Of a stretch of 64,000 nucleotides of DNA, positions 55,211 through 64,000 are shown one piece after another. The position numbers were made by a program, and so were the translations under genes. The DNA is from Ga0077548 sp035440445 (GTDB lineage Bacteria > Pseudomonadota > Alphaproteobacteria > Rhizobiales > Xanthobacteraceae), in the NCBI GenBank assembly GCA_035440445.1, contig DAORMJ010000002.1, positions 151,411 through 215,410 of the forward strand, in the 5' to 3' direction. Below the pieces are notes generated by a model. That model did no database searches. It had not been told where the DNA came from and was given only the letters and a program-made list of their open reading frames with translations. Within the stretch, counting starts at the first letter, position 1. Every line of letters starts with the position of its first letter.

Positions 55211-56283
55211 GTCAGCGCGAGCTTGTTGTCGAAGCGCGTCACCGGCTCGCCGTCATGCGCGACGATCTCGCCGATGCGGATCGGCTGTTCGCCGGCGCTG
55301 CGCAGCGCCGCTTCGACGTCGTTCGCTTTCGCCGGATCGACCGCGAGGATCATGCCGATGCCGCAATTGAAGGTGCGCAGCATTTCGAGTTCGGCAACGT
55401 TGCCTTCCTGCGCCAGCCACCTGAACACCGGCAGCACCGGAATTTTCGCGAGATCGACTTTCGCCGCTGTGTTCTCGGGCAGCACGCGCGGAATGTTGTC
55501 GACGAAGCCGCCGCCGGTGATGTGCGCGAGCGCCTTGATGCCCGGCGCCGCCTTGATCGCCGCCAGCACCGGCTTCACGTAAATCCGCGTGGGCGTCAGC
55601 AGCGCTTCGCCAAGCGTGCGTGAGTCGTCGAACGGCGCTTTGGCGTCGAGCGCGACACCGCTCTTTTCGACGATCCGCCGCACCAGCGAGAAACCGTTCG
55701 AGTGAACACCGGAGGAGGGCAGGCCGAGGAGAATGTCGCCGGCCTTCACGTCCGGACGCGGCAGCAAATCCTCGCGCTCGACCGCGCCGACCGAAAATCC
55801 GGCGAGGTCATAGTCGTCGCCGGAATAGAGCCCCGGCATTTCCGCGGTCTCGCCGCCGATCAGCGCGCAGCCGGCTTCCGTGCAGCCTTTCGCGATACCC
55901 TCGACCACCTGCGCCGCGTGTTCGGGAACCAGCTTCCCGGTCGCGAAATAGTCGAGGAAGAACAAAGGTTCCGCGCCCTGCACGACGAGGTCGTTGACGC
56001 ACATGGCGACCAGATCGATGCCGATGTTCTCGTGGCGCTTCGCGTCGATCGCGAGTTTCACCTTGGTGCCGACGCCGTCATTGCTCGCGACCAGAAGCGG
56101 ATCGCGCATGCCGAGCGCCTTGAGGTCGAACACGCCGCCAAAGCCGCCGATTTCCGCGTCCGCGCCCTTGCGGCGCGTGGCCCGCACGAAGGGTTTGATC
56201 AGGTCGACCAGCCGGTTGCCCGCGTCGATATCGACGCCCGCCTGCCGATAGCTCAAGCCGCCTTCTTTGCCAGTCATCGCCAT
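55207..56283 (-). CDS. purM: Phosphoribosylformylglycinamidine cyclo-ligase
   Basis: 358 residues from ATG 56283 (ATG 56277 also fits); the frame reaches 56328. PurM closes the imidazole ring to give AIR. GLSYRQAGVDIDAGNRLVD starts the protein, SNDGVGTKVKLA binds ATP, and GGETAEMPGLY and HITGGGFVDNIPRVLP follow. It forms an operon with purN. Confidence 0.96.
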   Translation of the reverse strand: MAMTGKEGGLSYRQAGVDIDAGNRLVDLIKPFVRATRRKGADAEIGGFGGVFDLKALGMRDPLLVASNDGVGTKVKLAIDAKRHENIGIDLVAMCVNDLVVQGAEPLFFLDYFATGKLVPEHAAQVVEGIAKGCTEAGCALIGGETAEMPGLYSGDDYDLAGFSVGAVEREDLLPRPDVKAGDILLGLPSSGVHSNGFSLVRRIVEKSGVALDAKAPFDDSRTLGEALLTPTRIYVKPVLAAIKAAPGIKALAHITGGGFVDNIPRVLPENTAAKVDLAKIPVLPVFRWLAQEGNVAELEMLRTFNCGIGMILAVDPAKANDVEAALRSAGEQPIRIGEIVAHDGEPVTRFDNKLALT

Positions 56284-56432
56284 GTCGCTCCGGAATTCTC
56301 GCGGTGTGAATAGCGCGCGGAACGCCACTTTTCCTAGCCGAATTGTGGCGCTGCACCCCGAAATCTGCGAGTCCAGTTGGCGTGCGGCGGATTTGACGGT
56401 AGCGATGGCCGCGGAATGGGTGGAGTGACGGC

Positions 56433-56990
56433 GTGCTGCAATCTTTGCCGAATTTGATCACGGTCGGCCGTATCATTCTGGTGCCGGTCGTGATCTGGGC
56501 GATTACCTCCGGGAACATGCTGCTCGCCTTCTGGCTGTTCGTCGCCGCCGGCATTTCCGACGCCGTCGACGGTTTTCTGGCCAAACGCCTGAACGCGCAA
56601 AGCGAATTCGGAGCCTATCTCGACCCGCTCGCCGACAAGGCGCTGCTGATGTCGATTTACGTGACGCTCTCGATCGAAGGGCTCCTGCCGCGCTGGATCG
56701 TGATCGCGGTCGTCTCGCGCGACATCATGATCATGGGAGCCGTTGTGCTGTCCTGGATCATGAACAAGCCGGTGAAGATTCACCCGCTGATCGTTTCGAA
56801 GCTGAACACGACCGCGCAGATCGCGCTTGCCGCCCTGATCCTGGGCTCTGCCGGTTTCAAGTTCGATCCGGGTCCGGCAAGGGAATTGGCGCTTCTGCTT
56901 GCCGGTGGCCTTACCATCGTTTCGGCGGCAGCTTATCTTGTCGAGTGGATGCGCCACATGACTTCCGGCCAAGCGGAGACAAGCCGATGA
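56433..56990 (+). CDS. pgsA: CDP-alcohol phosphatidyltransferase (phosphatidylglycerophosphate synthase type)
   Basis: 185 residues from GTG 56433, with GGAG 7 nt upstream. The CDP-alcohol transferase signature is present: SDAVDGFLAKRL followed by SEFGAYLDPLADK near residue 62. NLITVGRIILVPVVIW is the typical PgsA start. Makes phosphatidylglycerophosphate in the inner membrane. Its TGA overlaps the next ATG. Confidence 0.88.
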   Translation: MLQSLPNLITVGRIILVPVVIWAITSGNMLLAFWLFVAAGISDAVDGFLAKRLNAQSEFGAYLDPLADKALLMSIYVTLSIEGLLPRWIVIAVVSRDIMIMGAVVLSWIMNKPVKIHPLIVSKLNTTAQIALAALILGSAGFKFDPGPARELALLLAGGLTIVSAAAYLVEWMRHMTSGQAETSR

Positions 56991-58075
56991 CCCTGCAGCG
57001 GCAGACGCTGTTCTGGATTGGAGCGCTGATCCTGCTCGTGGTGCTCTTATGGCTGCTGCGCGAAGTGCTGCTGCCTTTCGTTGCCGGCATTACGCTCGCC
57101 TATTTCCTGAATCCGCTCGCCGACCGGCTCGAACGGCTCGGCGTCAGCCGCATGGTGGCGTCGCTCACCATGATCGCGGTGATGATTTTCGTCTTCGTGC
57201 TGCTGACGCTTCTGTTCCTGCCTATCCTCGGCACGCAGATTTCCGCCTTCGTGCAGGGATTGCCGAACACGATTACCCGGCTGCAAACCGTGCTGACCGA
57301 CGAAACGCGCGAATGGCTCACCAAGATCATGGGCGAGCGCTTGCCGGACCTGAACAAGTCGCTCGCCGAGATCGTCGCCGAAGGCGCGAAATGGATGATT
57401 GGCTTTCTCGGCTCGATCTGGGCGGGCGGGCAGGCGTTGTTCTCCATCATCACCTTGATGGTGATTGCGCCGGTGATCGCCTTCTACGTGCTCTACGACT
57501 GGCACAAGATGGTCGCGAAGGTGGACGGCTGGGTGCCGGTTCGTCATCGCGAGACCGTGCGCGACCTTGCGGTGCAGATGGATCGCGCCATCGCGGGCTT
57601 CGTGCGCGGGCAGGCGGGCGTCTGCCTTGTCCTCGGCGCGTTTTACGCGATCGCGCTTTCGCTTGCCGGATTGAACTTCGGCGTCCTGATCGGGATGCTC
57701 TCCGGCCTCATCACCTTCATTCCCTATGTCGGTTCGCTCACCGGTCTTCTCCTGGCGACGGTCGTTGCGGTTGCCCAGTTCTGGCCCGACTGGACCTGGA
57801 TTCTTTTGATCGTCGGGATCTTCTTCTTCGGGCAGTTCGTCGAAGGCTACATCCTGCAGCCCAAGCTCGTGGGCGAAAGCACCGGCCTGCATCCGGTCTG
57901 GCTGATGTTTGCCCTGTTCGCCTTCGGCTATCTGTTCGGCTTCGTCGGCCTCCTTCTGGCAGTGCCGATCGCGGCAGCCATGGCCGTGCTGATGCGCTTC
58001 GCCTTGCAGCAGTATCTGGCGAGTTCGCTCTATACCGGCGAAGCGCCCGCGAAGAAGCGCGCGAAGGAAAGCTGA
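56987..58075 (+). CDS. AI-2E family membrane permease
   Basis: 362 residues from ATG 56987 (ATGA overlap with pgsA). About seven to eight helices; the family core GFVRGQAGVCLVLGAFYAI, GLITFIPYVGS and PKLVGESTGLHPVW is complete. The family name comes from an AI-2 exporter, but members also act as Na+/H+ antiporters, so the substrate is open. hdaA starts 1 nt after its stop. Confidence 0.9.
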   Translation: MTLQRQTLFWIGALILLVVLLWLLREVLLPFVAGITLAYFLNPLADRLERLGVSRMVASLTMIAVMIFVFVLLTLLFLPILGTQISAFVQGLPNTITRLQTVLTDETREWLTKIMGERLPDLNKSLAEIVAEGAKWMIGFLGSIWAGGQALFSIITLMVIAPVIAFYVLYDWHKMVAKVDGWVPVRHRETVRDLAVQMDRAIAGFVRGQAGVCLVLGAFYAIALSLAGLNFGVLIGMLSGLITFIPYVGSLTGLLLATVVAVAQFWPDWTWILLIVGIFFFGQFVEGYILQPKLVGESTGLHPVWLMFALFAFGYLFGFVGLLLAVPIAAAMAVLMRFALQQYLASSLYTGEAPAKKRAKES

Positions 58076-58076
58076 T

Positions 58077-58748
58077 ATGCCCCCCGGCACCGCGCGGCAG
58101 CTTCCGCTGGAACTGCCGCATGTCGTCAGTTTCCGGCGTGACGATTTTCTCGAAGCCTCAGCGAACGAAAAAGCGCTGGCGCTGGTGGAAGCCTGGCCGG
58201 ACTGGACGGTGAACACGGCGGCCATCGTCGGCCCGCAGGGTTCGGGCAAGAGTCATCTGGCCTCGATCTGGGCCGAGCGCGCGGGCGCCCGTGTGCTGCC
58301 TGCGCGGTTGCTGACGCGTGACGAAGTGCCGGCCTCGCTCGCGACCGGCGCGCTCGTTGTCGAAAATCTCGCGCCCGGCGAGTTCGACGAAAACGCGCTC
58401 TTTCATCTGCTCAACCTTGCGCGTGAGGAGGCCGCCTGGCTTCTGTTCACCGCCGACCGCGCGCTGGAAAACGGCATGGCGCAACTTCCCGATCTCGCCT
58501 CGCGTTTGCGCACCATTCCGTCGGCGAAGCTCGATGCACCCGGCGATGCGTTGATCGCAGCCGTGCTGGTGAAGCTCTTTGCCGACCGGCAGGTCGCGGT
58601 CGATCAGGATCTGATCGCTTATCTATTGCCGCGCATGGAGCGTTCGCTCGGCAGCGCGCGCGAACTGGTCGCGAAAATCGACGCGGCGGCACTCGCCGCG
58701 GGGCGGCCCGTGACGCGGGCCTTTGCCGCCGCCTTATTGCGCGAATAG
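58077..58748 (+). CDS. hdaA: DnaA regulatory inactivator HdaA
   Basis: 223 residues, DnaA-like AAA+ fold without the DNA-binding domain. The N-terminal RQLPLEL is the beta-clamp-binding motif of Hda, and GPQGSGKSHLASIW is the Walker A (near residue 55). HdaA with the loaded clamp promotes ATP hydrolysis by DnaA. Walker B is weak (GALVVENLAPG). Here it belongs to the pgsA-AI-2E-hdaA run before ppk. Confidence 0.9.
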   Translation: MPPGTARQLPLELPHVVSFRRDDFLEASANEKALALVEAWPDWTVNTAAIVGPQGSGKSHLASIWAERAGARVLPARLLTRDEVPASLATGALVVENLAPGEFDENALFHLLNLAREEAAWLLFTADRALENGMAQLPDLASRLRTIPSAKLDAPGDALIAAVLVKLFADRQVAVDQDLIAYLLPRMERSLGSARELVAKIDAAALAAGRPVTRAFAAALLRE

Positions 58749-58850
58749 ACTCTATCTGTTTGTTTTTACTGAATTATTTTCAGTCATCTTATCTTCGCGA
58801 ATTGTCCGTATGATGATTGCCAGCGCCGAAGGGGCGCTAGAAATCGGATC

Positions 58851-61070
58851 ATGAACCTAGAAGTAAAACCGCAGACCGACCTCGCACTTCCGGAGGGCTC
58901 GACCCCTGCCGTTTCGGCGGAGGCCGCCGAATTGCGCGCGAAGCCCGAGCGCTTCATCAACCGCGAACTGTCCTGGCTTTCTTTCAATCGCCGCGTGCTG
59001 GAAGAAGCCGAGAACGAAAAGCATCCGCTCTTGGAGAGGCTGCGCTTTCTGTCGATTTCGGCCGCGAACCTCGACGAGTTTTTCATGGTGCGCGTCGCCG
59101 GCCTGAAAGGGCAGGTACGCGAAGGCGTAACCGCGCCGAGCCCGGACGGCCTTACGCCCGCCGAACAGCTGATCGAAATCATCTCCGAGACCGCGCTGCT
59201 AGCTTCCGAGCAGCAGGAACAGCTTCGCATTCTGCGCAAGCTCCTTGGGGAGAACGGCATCGTCATCGTCGATCCGGCGGACTTGTCGAAGAGTGATCTC
59301 GAATCGATCGAACGCACCTTCCTGCACGAAATATTTCCGGTGCTGACGCCGCTCTCGATCGATCCGTCGCATCCGTTTCCGTTCATTCCGAACCTCGGCT
59401 TCTCGCTCGCTTTGCAGCTTTCGCGCATCAGCGATCAGCGCGGCATGAACGCGCTGATCCGTGTGCCGGCGCAGATCGAGCGTTTCGTTCGCCTGCCCGA
59501 AGGCGACAACAAGGAAGCGCGGTTCATCGCGCTCGAAGCCGTCATCGGTCTCTTCACCGCGAAACTCTTCCCCGGCTATGTCGTGAAGGGGCAGGGCGCG
59601 TTTCGTGTCATCCGCGACAGCGACATCGAGGTCGAGGAAGAAGCCGAAGATCTCGTGCGCGTGTTCGAGACCGCGCTGAAGCGCCGCCGCCGCGGCTCGG
59701 TCATCCGTTTCGAGGTGGAGGCTTCGACCCCGCCGGAGCTGCGCAGCTTCGTGGCGAATGCGCTGCGCGTGCTCGAATACGAAACCTTTGTCACCGACGG
59801 CATGCTGGCGCTGAACGAGCTTTCGCAACTCGTCTCGATCGAGCGGCGCGACCTGAAGTTCAAGCCCTATAATCCGCGCTTCCCCGAACGCATCCGCGAT
59901 CAGGCCGGCGATTGCTTTGCTGCGATCCGTCAGAAGGACCTGATCGTCCATCATCCTTACGAGTCGTTCGACGTGGTCGTGCAGTTCCTGATGCAGGCCG
60001 CGCGCGACCCGAACGTGATTGCGATCAAGCAGACGCTTTACCGCACGTCATCCGACAGTCCGATCGTGAAAGCGCTGGCCGAAGCCGCGGAAGCCGGCAA
60101 GTCCGTGACCGCGCTCGTTGAGTTGAAGGCCCGCTTCGACGAAGAGGCGAACATCCGCTGGGCGCGCGACCTCGAGCGCGCGGGCGTGCAGGTCGTGTTC
60201 GGCTTCATCGAACTGAAGACCCACGCCAAGATGTCGATGGTCGTGCGCCGCGAAGGCAAGTCGGTCGCGACCTACTGCCATCTCGGCACCGGCAACTATC
60301 ATCCGGTGACCGCGAAGGTTTACACCGATCTTTCGTTCTTCACTTCCGACGAAGTGCTCGCGCGCGATGTCGCCCGCGTGTTCAACTTCATCACGGGCTA
60401 TGCGGAGCCGCAGGGCCTCGAAGTCATGGCGGTATCGCCGGTGAGCCTGAAGCAGCGCATCCTCGATCATATCCAGCAGGAGAGCGTGCATGCGCGCGCG
60501 GGCAAGCCTGCCGCGATCTGGGCCAAGATGAACTCGCTGGTCGATCCGGTAGTGATCGACGCGCTCTATGACGCGAGCCGCGCCGGCGTGGAGATCGATC
60601 TCGTGGTGCGCGGCATCTGTTGCCTGCGCCCTGGTGTCGCGGGACTTTCGGAGAACATCCGCGTCAAGTCCATCGTCGGCCGCTTCCTCGAGCATAGCCG
60701 CATCTTCTGCTTCGGCATGGGTCACGGCCTGCCGCACCGGAAGGCCGCGGTTTATATCGCCTCTGCGGACCTGATGCCGCGCAATCTGGACCGGCGGGTG
60801 GAAACGCTGGTTCCGATCCTCAACCCCACCGTGCATCAGCAGGTGCTCGACCAGATCATGGTCGCGAACCTCAAGGACAACGAGCAGAGCTGGCGGGTCT
60901 TGCCCGATGGTAGCTCGGAACGCATAAAGCTGGCCGAGGGCGAGGAATCGTTCAACGCCCACCAGTATTTCATGACGAATCCGAGCCTTTCGGGACGTGG
61001 CAAATCTCTCAAAGACTCTTCTCCGCGTAGTCTCGTCCGTAAGACGGAGCGCTCCAAGCAATCCGCTTGA
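58851..61070 (+). CDS. ppk: Polyphosphate kinase 1
   Basis: 739 residues. PPK1 makes polyphosphate from ATP reversibly. FINRELSWLSFNRRVLEEA opens the N domain; the histidines of the active site are in ELKTHAKMSMV and GHGLPHRKAAV, and IKQTLYRTSSDSP is conserved. The ppx gene overlaps its end. Confidence 0.96.
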   Translation: MNLEVKPQTDLALPEGSTPAVSAEAAELRAKPERFINRELSWLSFNRRVLEEAENEKHPLLERLRFLSISAANLDEFFMVRVAGLKGQVREGVTAPSPDGLTPAEQLIEIISETALLASEQQEQLRILRKLLGENGIVIVDPADLSKSDLESIERTFLHEIFPVLTPLSIDPSHPFPFIPNLGFSLALQLSRISDQRGMNALIRVPAQIERFVRLPEGDNKEARFIALEAVIGLFTAKLFPGYVVKGQGAFRVIRDSDIEVEEEAEDLVRVFETALKRRRRGSVIRFEVEASTPPELRSFVANALRVLEYETFVTDGMLALNELSQLVSIERRDLKFKPYNPRFPERIRDQAGDCFAAIRQKDLIVHHPYESFDVVVQFLMQAARDPNVIAIKQTLYRTSSDSPIVKALAEAAEAGKSVTALVELKARFDEEANIRWARDLERAGVQVVFGFIELKTHAKMSMVVRREGKSVATYCHLGTGNYHPVTAKVYTDLSFFTSDEVLARDVARVFNFITGYAEPQGLEVMAVSPVSLKQRILDHIQQESVHARAGKPAAIWAKMNSLVDPVVIDALYDASRAGVEIDLVVRGICCLRPGVAGLSENIRVKSIVGRFLEHSRIFCFGMGHGLPHRKAAVYIASADLMPRNLDRRVETLVPILNPTVHQQVLDQIMVANLKDNEQSWRVLPDGSSERIKLAEGEESFNAHQYFMTNPSLSGRGKSLKDSSPRSLVRKTERSKQSA

Positions 61071-62571
61071 TGCGCGCGGCCGCTTGCCCGCCGCGGGCAG
61101 GCCGGTCTCCGTTTTCGATATCGGCTCGAACTCGGTCCGCCTCGTCGTGTACGAGCGGCTGAGCCGTAACCTGACGCCGCTCTTCAACGAGAAGGCGCTG
61201 TGCGGTCTCGGCCGCGAAGTCGCGACCAAGGGGCGGCTCGCGCCCGACGCGGTGGAGAAGGCGCTCTCCACGCTCTCGCGCTTCCGTGCGCTCTGCGACG
61301 TCATGCAGGTCGGCGAAGCCATCGCGATCGCGACCGCCGCCGTGCGCGATGCCGAGGACGGTCCGGAATTCATCGAGCGCGCGCAGAAAATCTGCCGCTG
61401 CGAGATCGAGCTCCTTTCCGGCAACCGCGAGGCGCGGCTTGCGGCTTACGGCGTGCTCTCCGGCTCGCTCGACATCGACGGCATCATCGGCGACCTCGGC
61501 GGCGGTTCGCTCGAACTCGTCGACGTGAAGGGCGAGGAGATCGGCGAGGGGATCACCATGCCGCTCGGAAGCCTGTCGCTTGCAGATGCGTCGTCGCGCT
61601 CGATCAAGCAGGCTGAAAAGATCACGCGCGAGAAGCTCGAGAACGAACCGCTCCTGAAGAGTCTGAAGGGCCGCACCTTCTACGCGGTCGGCGGCACCTG
61701 GCGCGCGATTGCGCGGCTGCACATGATGCAGAAAGGCTATCCGCTGCATGTGATGCACGGCTATTCGATCCCGGCCAAGGAAGCGATGGAGTTTTCGAGC
61801 CTGATCCATCGCGTCGATCCCGATACGCTCTCGCGGATCGAGGTGGTCGCGGAAGCGCGGCGCCCGCTGCTGGCGTATGGTTCGCTCGTGCTCGAGCAGA
61901 TCGTGAAAGCGGGCAAGCCCGCCTCGATCGTGGTCTCGGCACTCGGCGTACGCGAAGGCCTCCTGTTCGAGAAGCTGTCCGACGAAGAACGCGCGCAGGA
62001 TCCGCTGACCGAAGCCGCGCGCGAATTCAATCTGCTGCGGTCCCGCTCGCCCGAACATGGCGAGGAGCTGATCGAGTGGACCGACAAGTTCATGGAGAGC
62101 ACCGGCATCGACGAGACGCCGGACGAGTTGCGGCTCCGCCATGCCGGTTGCCTGCTTGCCGACATCGGCTGGCGCGCGCACCCCGATTATCGCGGCGAGC
62201 AGAGCCTGAACATCATCTCGAACGCGGCGTTCTCCGGCATCGATCATCCCGGCCGCGCTTATCTCGCGCTCGCCGTGTTCTATCGCTATGCGGGCCTGAA
62301 CGACGAAGAACTGTCGCCCCGCATTCGCGAGATCGCGACGACCCGGCTCCTCGACCGCGCGCGCATCCTCGGCGCGGTGTTGCGGGTAGCTTATGTCGCG
62401 AGCGCTTCCATGCCGGGCGTGCTGCCGCGCTCGCCGCTGGTCGTGGAGCATGGCGTGCTGAAACTGAAACTGTCCGGCGAACTCGCGGCCCTTGCCGGTG
62501 GCAGGCTCACCAATCGCGTGCGTCAGCTCGGCAAGCTGATCGGCCGGCAATATCAGATCGAGATTGTTTAA
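60997..62571 (+). CDS. ppx: Exopolyphosphatase (Ppx/GppA family)
   Basis: 524 residues if started at GTG 60997, 74 nt inside ppk; no later start codon exists before the conserved SVFDIGSNSVRLVVYE (about residue 37), so a start in the overlap is needed. DLGGGSLEL is the second phosphate loop, and the C-terminal HD-like region is complete. It shortens polyphosphate chains or acts on pppGpp. Paired with ppk, as is common. Confidence 0.92.
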   Translation: MANLSKTLLRVVSSVRRSAPSNPLDARGRLPAAGRPVSVFDIGSNSVRLVVYERLSRNLTPLFNEKALCGLGREVATKGRLAPDAVEKALSTLSRFRALCDVMQVGEAIAIATAAVRDAEDGPEFIERAQKICRCEIELLSGNREARLAAYGVLSGSLDIDGIIGDLGGGSLELVDVKGEEIGEGITMPLGSLSLADASSRSIKQAEKITREKLENEPLLKSLKGRTFYAVGGTWRAIARLHMMQKGYPLHVMHGYSIPAKEAMEFSSLIHRVDPDTLSRIEVVAEARRPLLAYGSLVLEQIVKAGKPASIVVSALGVREGLLFEKLSDEERAQDPLTEAAREFNLLRSRSPEHGEELIEWTDKFMESTGIDETPDELRLRHAGCLLADIGWRAHPDYRGEQSLNIISNAAFSGIDHPGRAYLALAVFYRYAGLNDEELSPRIREIATTRLLDRARILGAVLRVAYVASASMPGVLPRSPLVVEHGVLKLKLSGELAALAGGRLTNRVRQLGKLIGRQYQIEIV

Positions 62572-62601
62572 CCGCGAACGCGGGGACGACGACTTGGGAA
62601 A

Positions 62602-63750
62602 CTAACTTTCCCTTGCCACCACGCGGCCGCCCTGCATGGCGAGCGAGACTTCGCCGCGCTTGAGCTTCAGCGCGCGTTCTCCGAACAGTTCGCGCCGCCA
62701 GCCGCGCAGCGTTTCGATGTCGGCATTGTCGTCGAGCGCGATGGCTTCCAGATCGTCCGCACTCGCGATCACGCGCGCGGCGACGCCGTTCTCTTCCGCC
62801 GTCATGCGCAGGAGTACGCGTAACAGTTCGACGGTGGCGGATGCGCCGTTCGATAGCGGCTTGTAGCGCTCGAATTTCGGCAAGGTGGCGGGATCGCGCG
62901 CAAGCCCGGCCTCGACCGCGGCGAGAATGCCTTCGCCGGAGCGCGAGCGTTCGAACCCTTTCGGGATCGAGCGAAGCTGCCCGAGCGCTTCGGCGGTCTT
63001 CGGCTGCTGGATCGCGATCTCGCCGATCACGTCGTCCTTGATGATGCGCCCGCGCGGCACGTCGCGCGACTGCGCCTCGCGCTCGCGCCAGGCCGCGACT
63101 TCCATCAGCACCGCGATTTCCTTCGGCTTCTTCACGCGCGCCTTGAGCCGCATCCACGCATTCTCCGGATGCTGCTCATAGGTCGAAGGCGAAGTGAGGA
63201 TCTGCATCTCGCTGTCGAGCCAGCTGGTGCGGTTCTTCTTCTCGAGGTCGGCTTTGAGGGTTTGATAGACATCGCGCAGATGCGTCACGTCCGCGATGGC
63301 ATAGGTGAGTTGCTGTTGCGTCAGCGGACGGCGCGCCCAGTCGGTGAAGCGCGATGATTTGTCGATCTGCCCGCCGGTCGTGCGCTGCACGAGCTGGTCG
63401 TAGGAAATCGAGTCGCCGTATCCGAGCACCATGGCGGCGACCTGCGTGTCGAAGATCGGGCGCGGGATGATCTTGGCGCGATGCCAGACGATTTCGATGT
63501 CCTGCCGCGCCGCGTGAAACACCTTCACGACGTTTTCGTCGCTCATCAAGGCAAAGAAAGGCGAGAGATCGAGGCCATCGGCCAGCGCGTCGATGATGAC
63601 GGCCTCGTCGGTCGAGGCGAGTTGCACGACGCAGAGCTTCGGCCAGAAGGTCGTCTCGCGCAGGAATTCGGTATCGACGGTAACGAAAGGATGCTTCGAA
63701 AGCCGCTCGCAGGCTGCGGCAAGCGCAGGCGTAGTCGTAATCAAATCCAT
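62602..63750 (-). CDS. rnd: Ribonuclease D
   Basis: 382 residues. The DEDD exonuclease motifs are in order: VTVDTEFLRE (Exo I), VFHAARQDIEIVW (Exo II) and TYAIADVTHLRDVY (Exo III), followed by an HRDC domain (about residues 210-290). RNase D trims tRNA 3' ends. Convergent with ppx; an N run begins 23 nt upstream of the start. Confidence 0.95.
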   Translation of the reverse strand: MDLITTTPALAAACERLSKHPFVTVDTEFLRETTFWPKLCVVQLASTDEAVIIDALADGLDLSPFFALMSDENVVKVFHAARQDIEIVWHRAKIIPRPIFDTQVAAMVLGYGDSISYDQLVQRTTGGQIDKSSRFTDWARRPLTQQQLTYAIADVTHLRDVYQTLKADLEKKNRTSWLDSEMQILTSPSTYEQHPENAWMRLKARVKKPKEIAVLMEVAAWREREAQSRDVPRGRIIKDDVIGEIAIQQPKTAEALGQLRSIPKGFERSRSGEGILAAVEAGLARDPATLPKFERYKPLSNGASATVELLRVLLRMTAEENGVAARVIASADDLEAIALDDNADIETLRGWRRELFGERALKLKRGEVSLAMQGGRVVARES

Positions 63751-63773
63751 CGTGCTCTGATAGCTGTGCGAGG

Positions 63774-63787
63774 NNNNNNNNNNNNNN
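63774..63787. other. Assembly gap (14 N)
   Basis: A run of 14 ambiguous bases between rnd and the next partial gene. It probably marks a scaffold or short-read join, so order and distance across it should not be trusted. Confidence 0.97.
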
Positions 63788-63789
63788 CG

Positions 63790-64000
63790 TCACAGACCCC
63801 GGTTTTTCGGCATCAGGATGAATTCCCAGGGGCTCGGCATCGGCCCGACCGGCACGTCGATCAGGGTCGGCCCGTCGCGGCGGGCGATCGCGCGCTTGAC
63901 CGCCGCGCGCAGCTCGTCCGCGTTGCGCGCGCGCTCGGCATTCGCGCCGAAGCTCTCCGCGAATTTCACGAAATCGGGGTTGGCAAGGTCGCTTGCGATC
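63790..64000 (-). CDS. C-terminal end of a thiamine-pyrophosphate-dependent enzyme (acetolactate-synthase-like), partial
   Basis: The last 70 codons are visible and end at TGA 63790-63792; the gene continues beyond the window. The segment NPDFVKFAESFGA, then R-A-x-N-A-D-E-L and DGPTLIDVPVGPMPSPW, is typical of the C-terminal TPP-binding domain of acetolactate-synthase-like enzymes. The exact enzyme cannot be read from this much. Only the N run separates it from rnd. Confidence 0.8.
   Translation of the reverse strand, partial: IASDLANPDFVKFAESFGANAERARNADELRAAVKRAIARRDGPTLIDVPVGPMPSPWEFILMPKNRGL

Overview
The window is a GC-rich (about 60-65% by eye), densely coded piece of an alphaproteobacterial chromosome. 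Gene content and order (lptF-lptG-lptD-surA-pdxA-rsmA, fabD-fabG-acpP-fabF-mltG-yicC-gmk, rpsF-rpsR-DUF2232-rplI next to dnaB and alr, pgsA/AI-2E/hdaA/ppk/ppx/rnd) point to the Hyphomicrobiales (Rhizobiales), probably near the Xanthobacteraceae/Nitrobacteraceae. That placement is inferred from gene order, not from a phylogeny. I see no rRNA, tRNA, CRISPR array, prophage or transposase. A run of 14 N at 63774-63787 marks an assembly join.

Layout. 1-2.95 kb: a two-component flavin monooxygenase unit (StyA-like oxygenase, an EthD-like small protein, StyB-like reductase) divergent from a LysR regulator. 3-9.7 kb: ArsC/YffB-like protein, OmpA-domain protein, ROK kinase, prfC, an unknown membrane protein and a thioredoxin-reductase-like enzyme. 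9.9-13.3 kb: panB, then a YfgM-like TPR protein, a small lipoprotein and der. 13.5-18.7 kb (minus): SDR, purF, cvpA, a second CvpA-like gene and radA. 18.9-24.8 kb: a secreted lectin-like protein, ycjF/ycjX homologues, one AT-rich HNH-like accessory gene, a DUF4337 protein and alr. 25-29.3 kb (minus): dnaB and the rpsF-rpsR-DUF2232-rplI operon. 29.5-36 kb (plus): fatty-acid synthesis genes, mltG, yicC, gmk. 36-44.7 kb (minus): lptF-lptG-lptD-surA-pdxA-rsmA and an alcohol dehydrogenase. 44.9-46.8 kb: pepA-holC. 46.8-52.9 kb (minus): YeeE/YedE transporter, periplasmic rhodanese, two tandem Omp25-like porins, DinB-like protein and a polytopic membrane protein. 53-62.6 kb: ndk and terC (plus), purN and purM (minus), pgsA, an AI-2E-family permease, hdaA, ppk and ppx (plus). 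62.6-64 kb (minus): rnd and, across the N gap, the end of a thiamine-pyrophosphate enzyme.

Most of the window is core machinery: envelope biogenesis (Lpt, SurA, MltG, Alr), lipid synthesis (Fab, PgsA), translation (S6, S18, L9, RF3, Der, RsmA), replication and its control (DnaB, HolC, HdaA), purine synthesis (PurF, PurM, PurN, Gmk, Ndk) and polyphosphate turnover (Ppk, Ppx). The accessory and less explained parts are the StyA/EthD/StyB module, the 532-residue membrane protein, the AT-rich HNH-like gene, the tandem porins with CtrA-type boxes, the sulfur transporter/rhodanese pair with a hairpin between them, the structured leader of terC, and four families of palindromic intergenic repeats.
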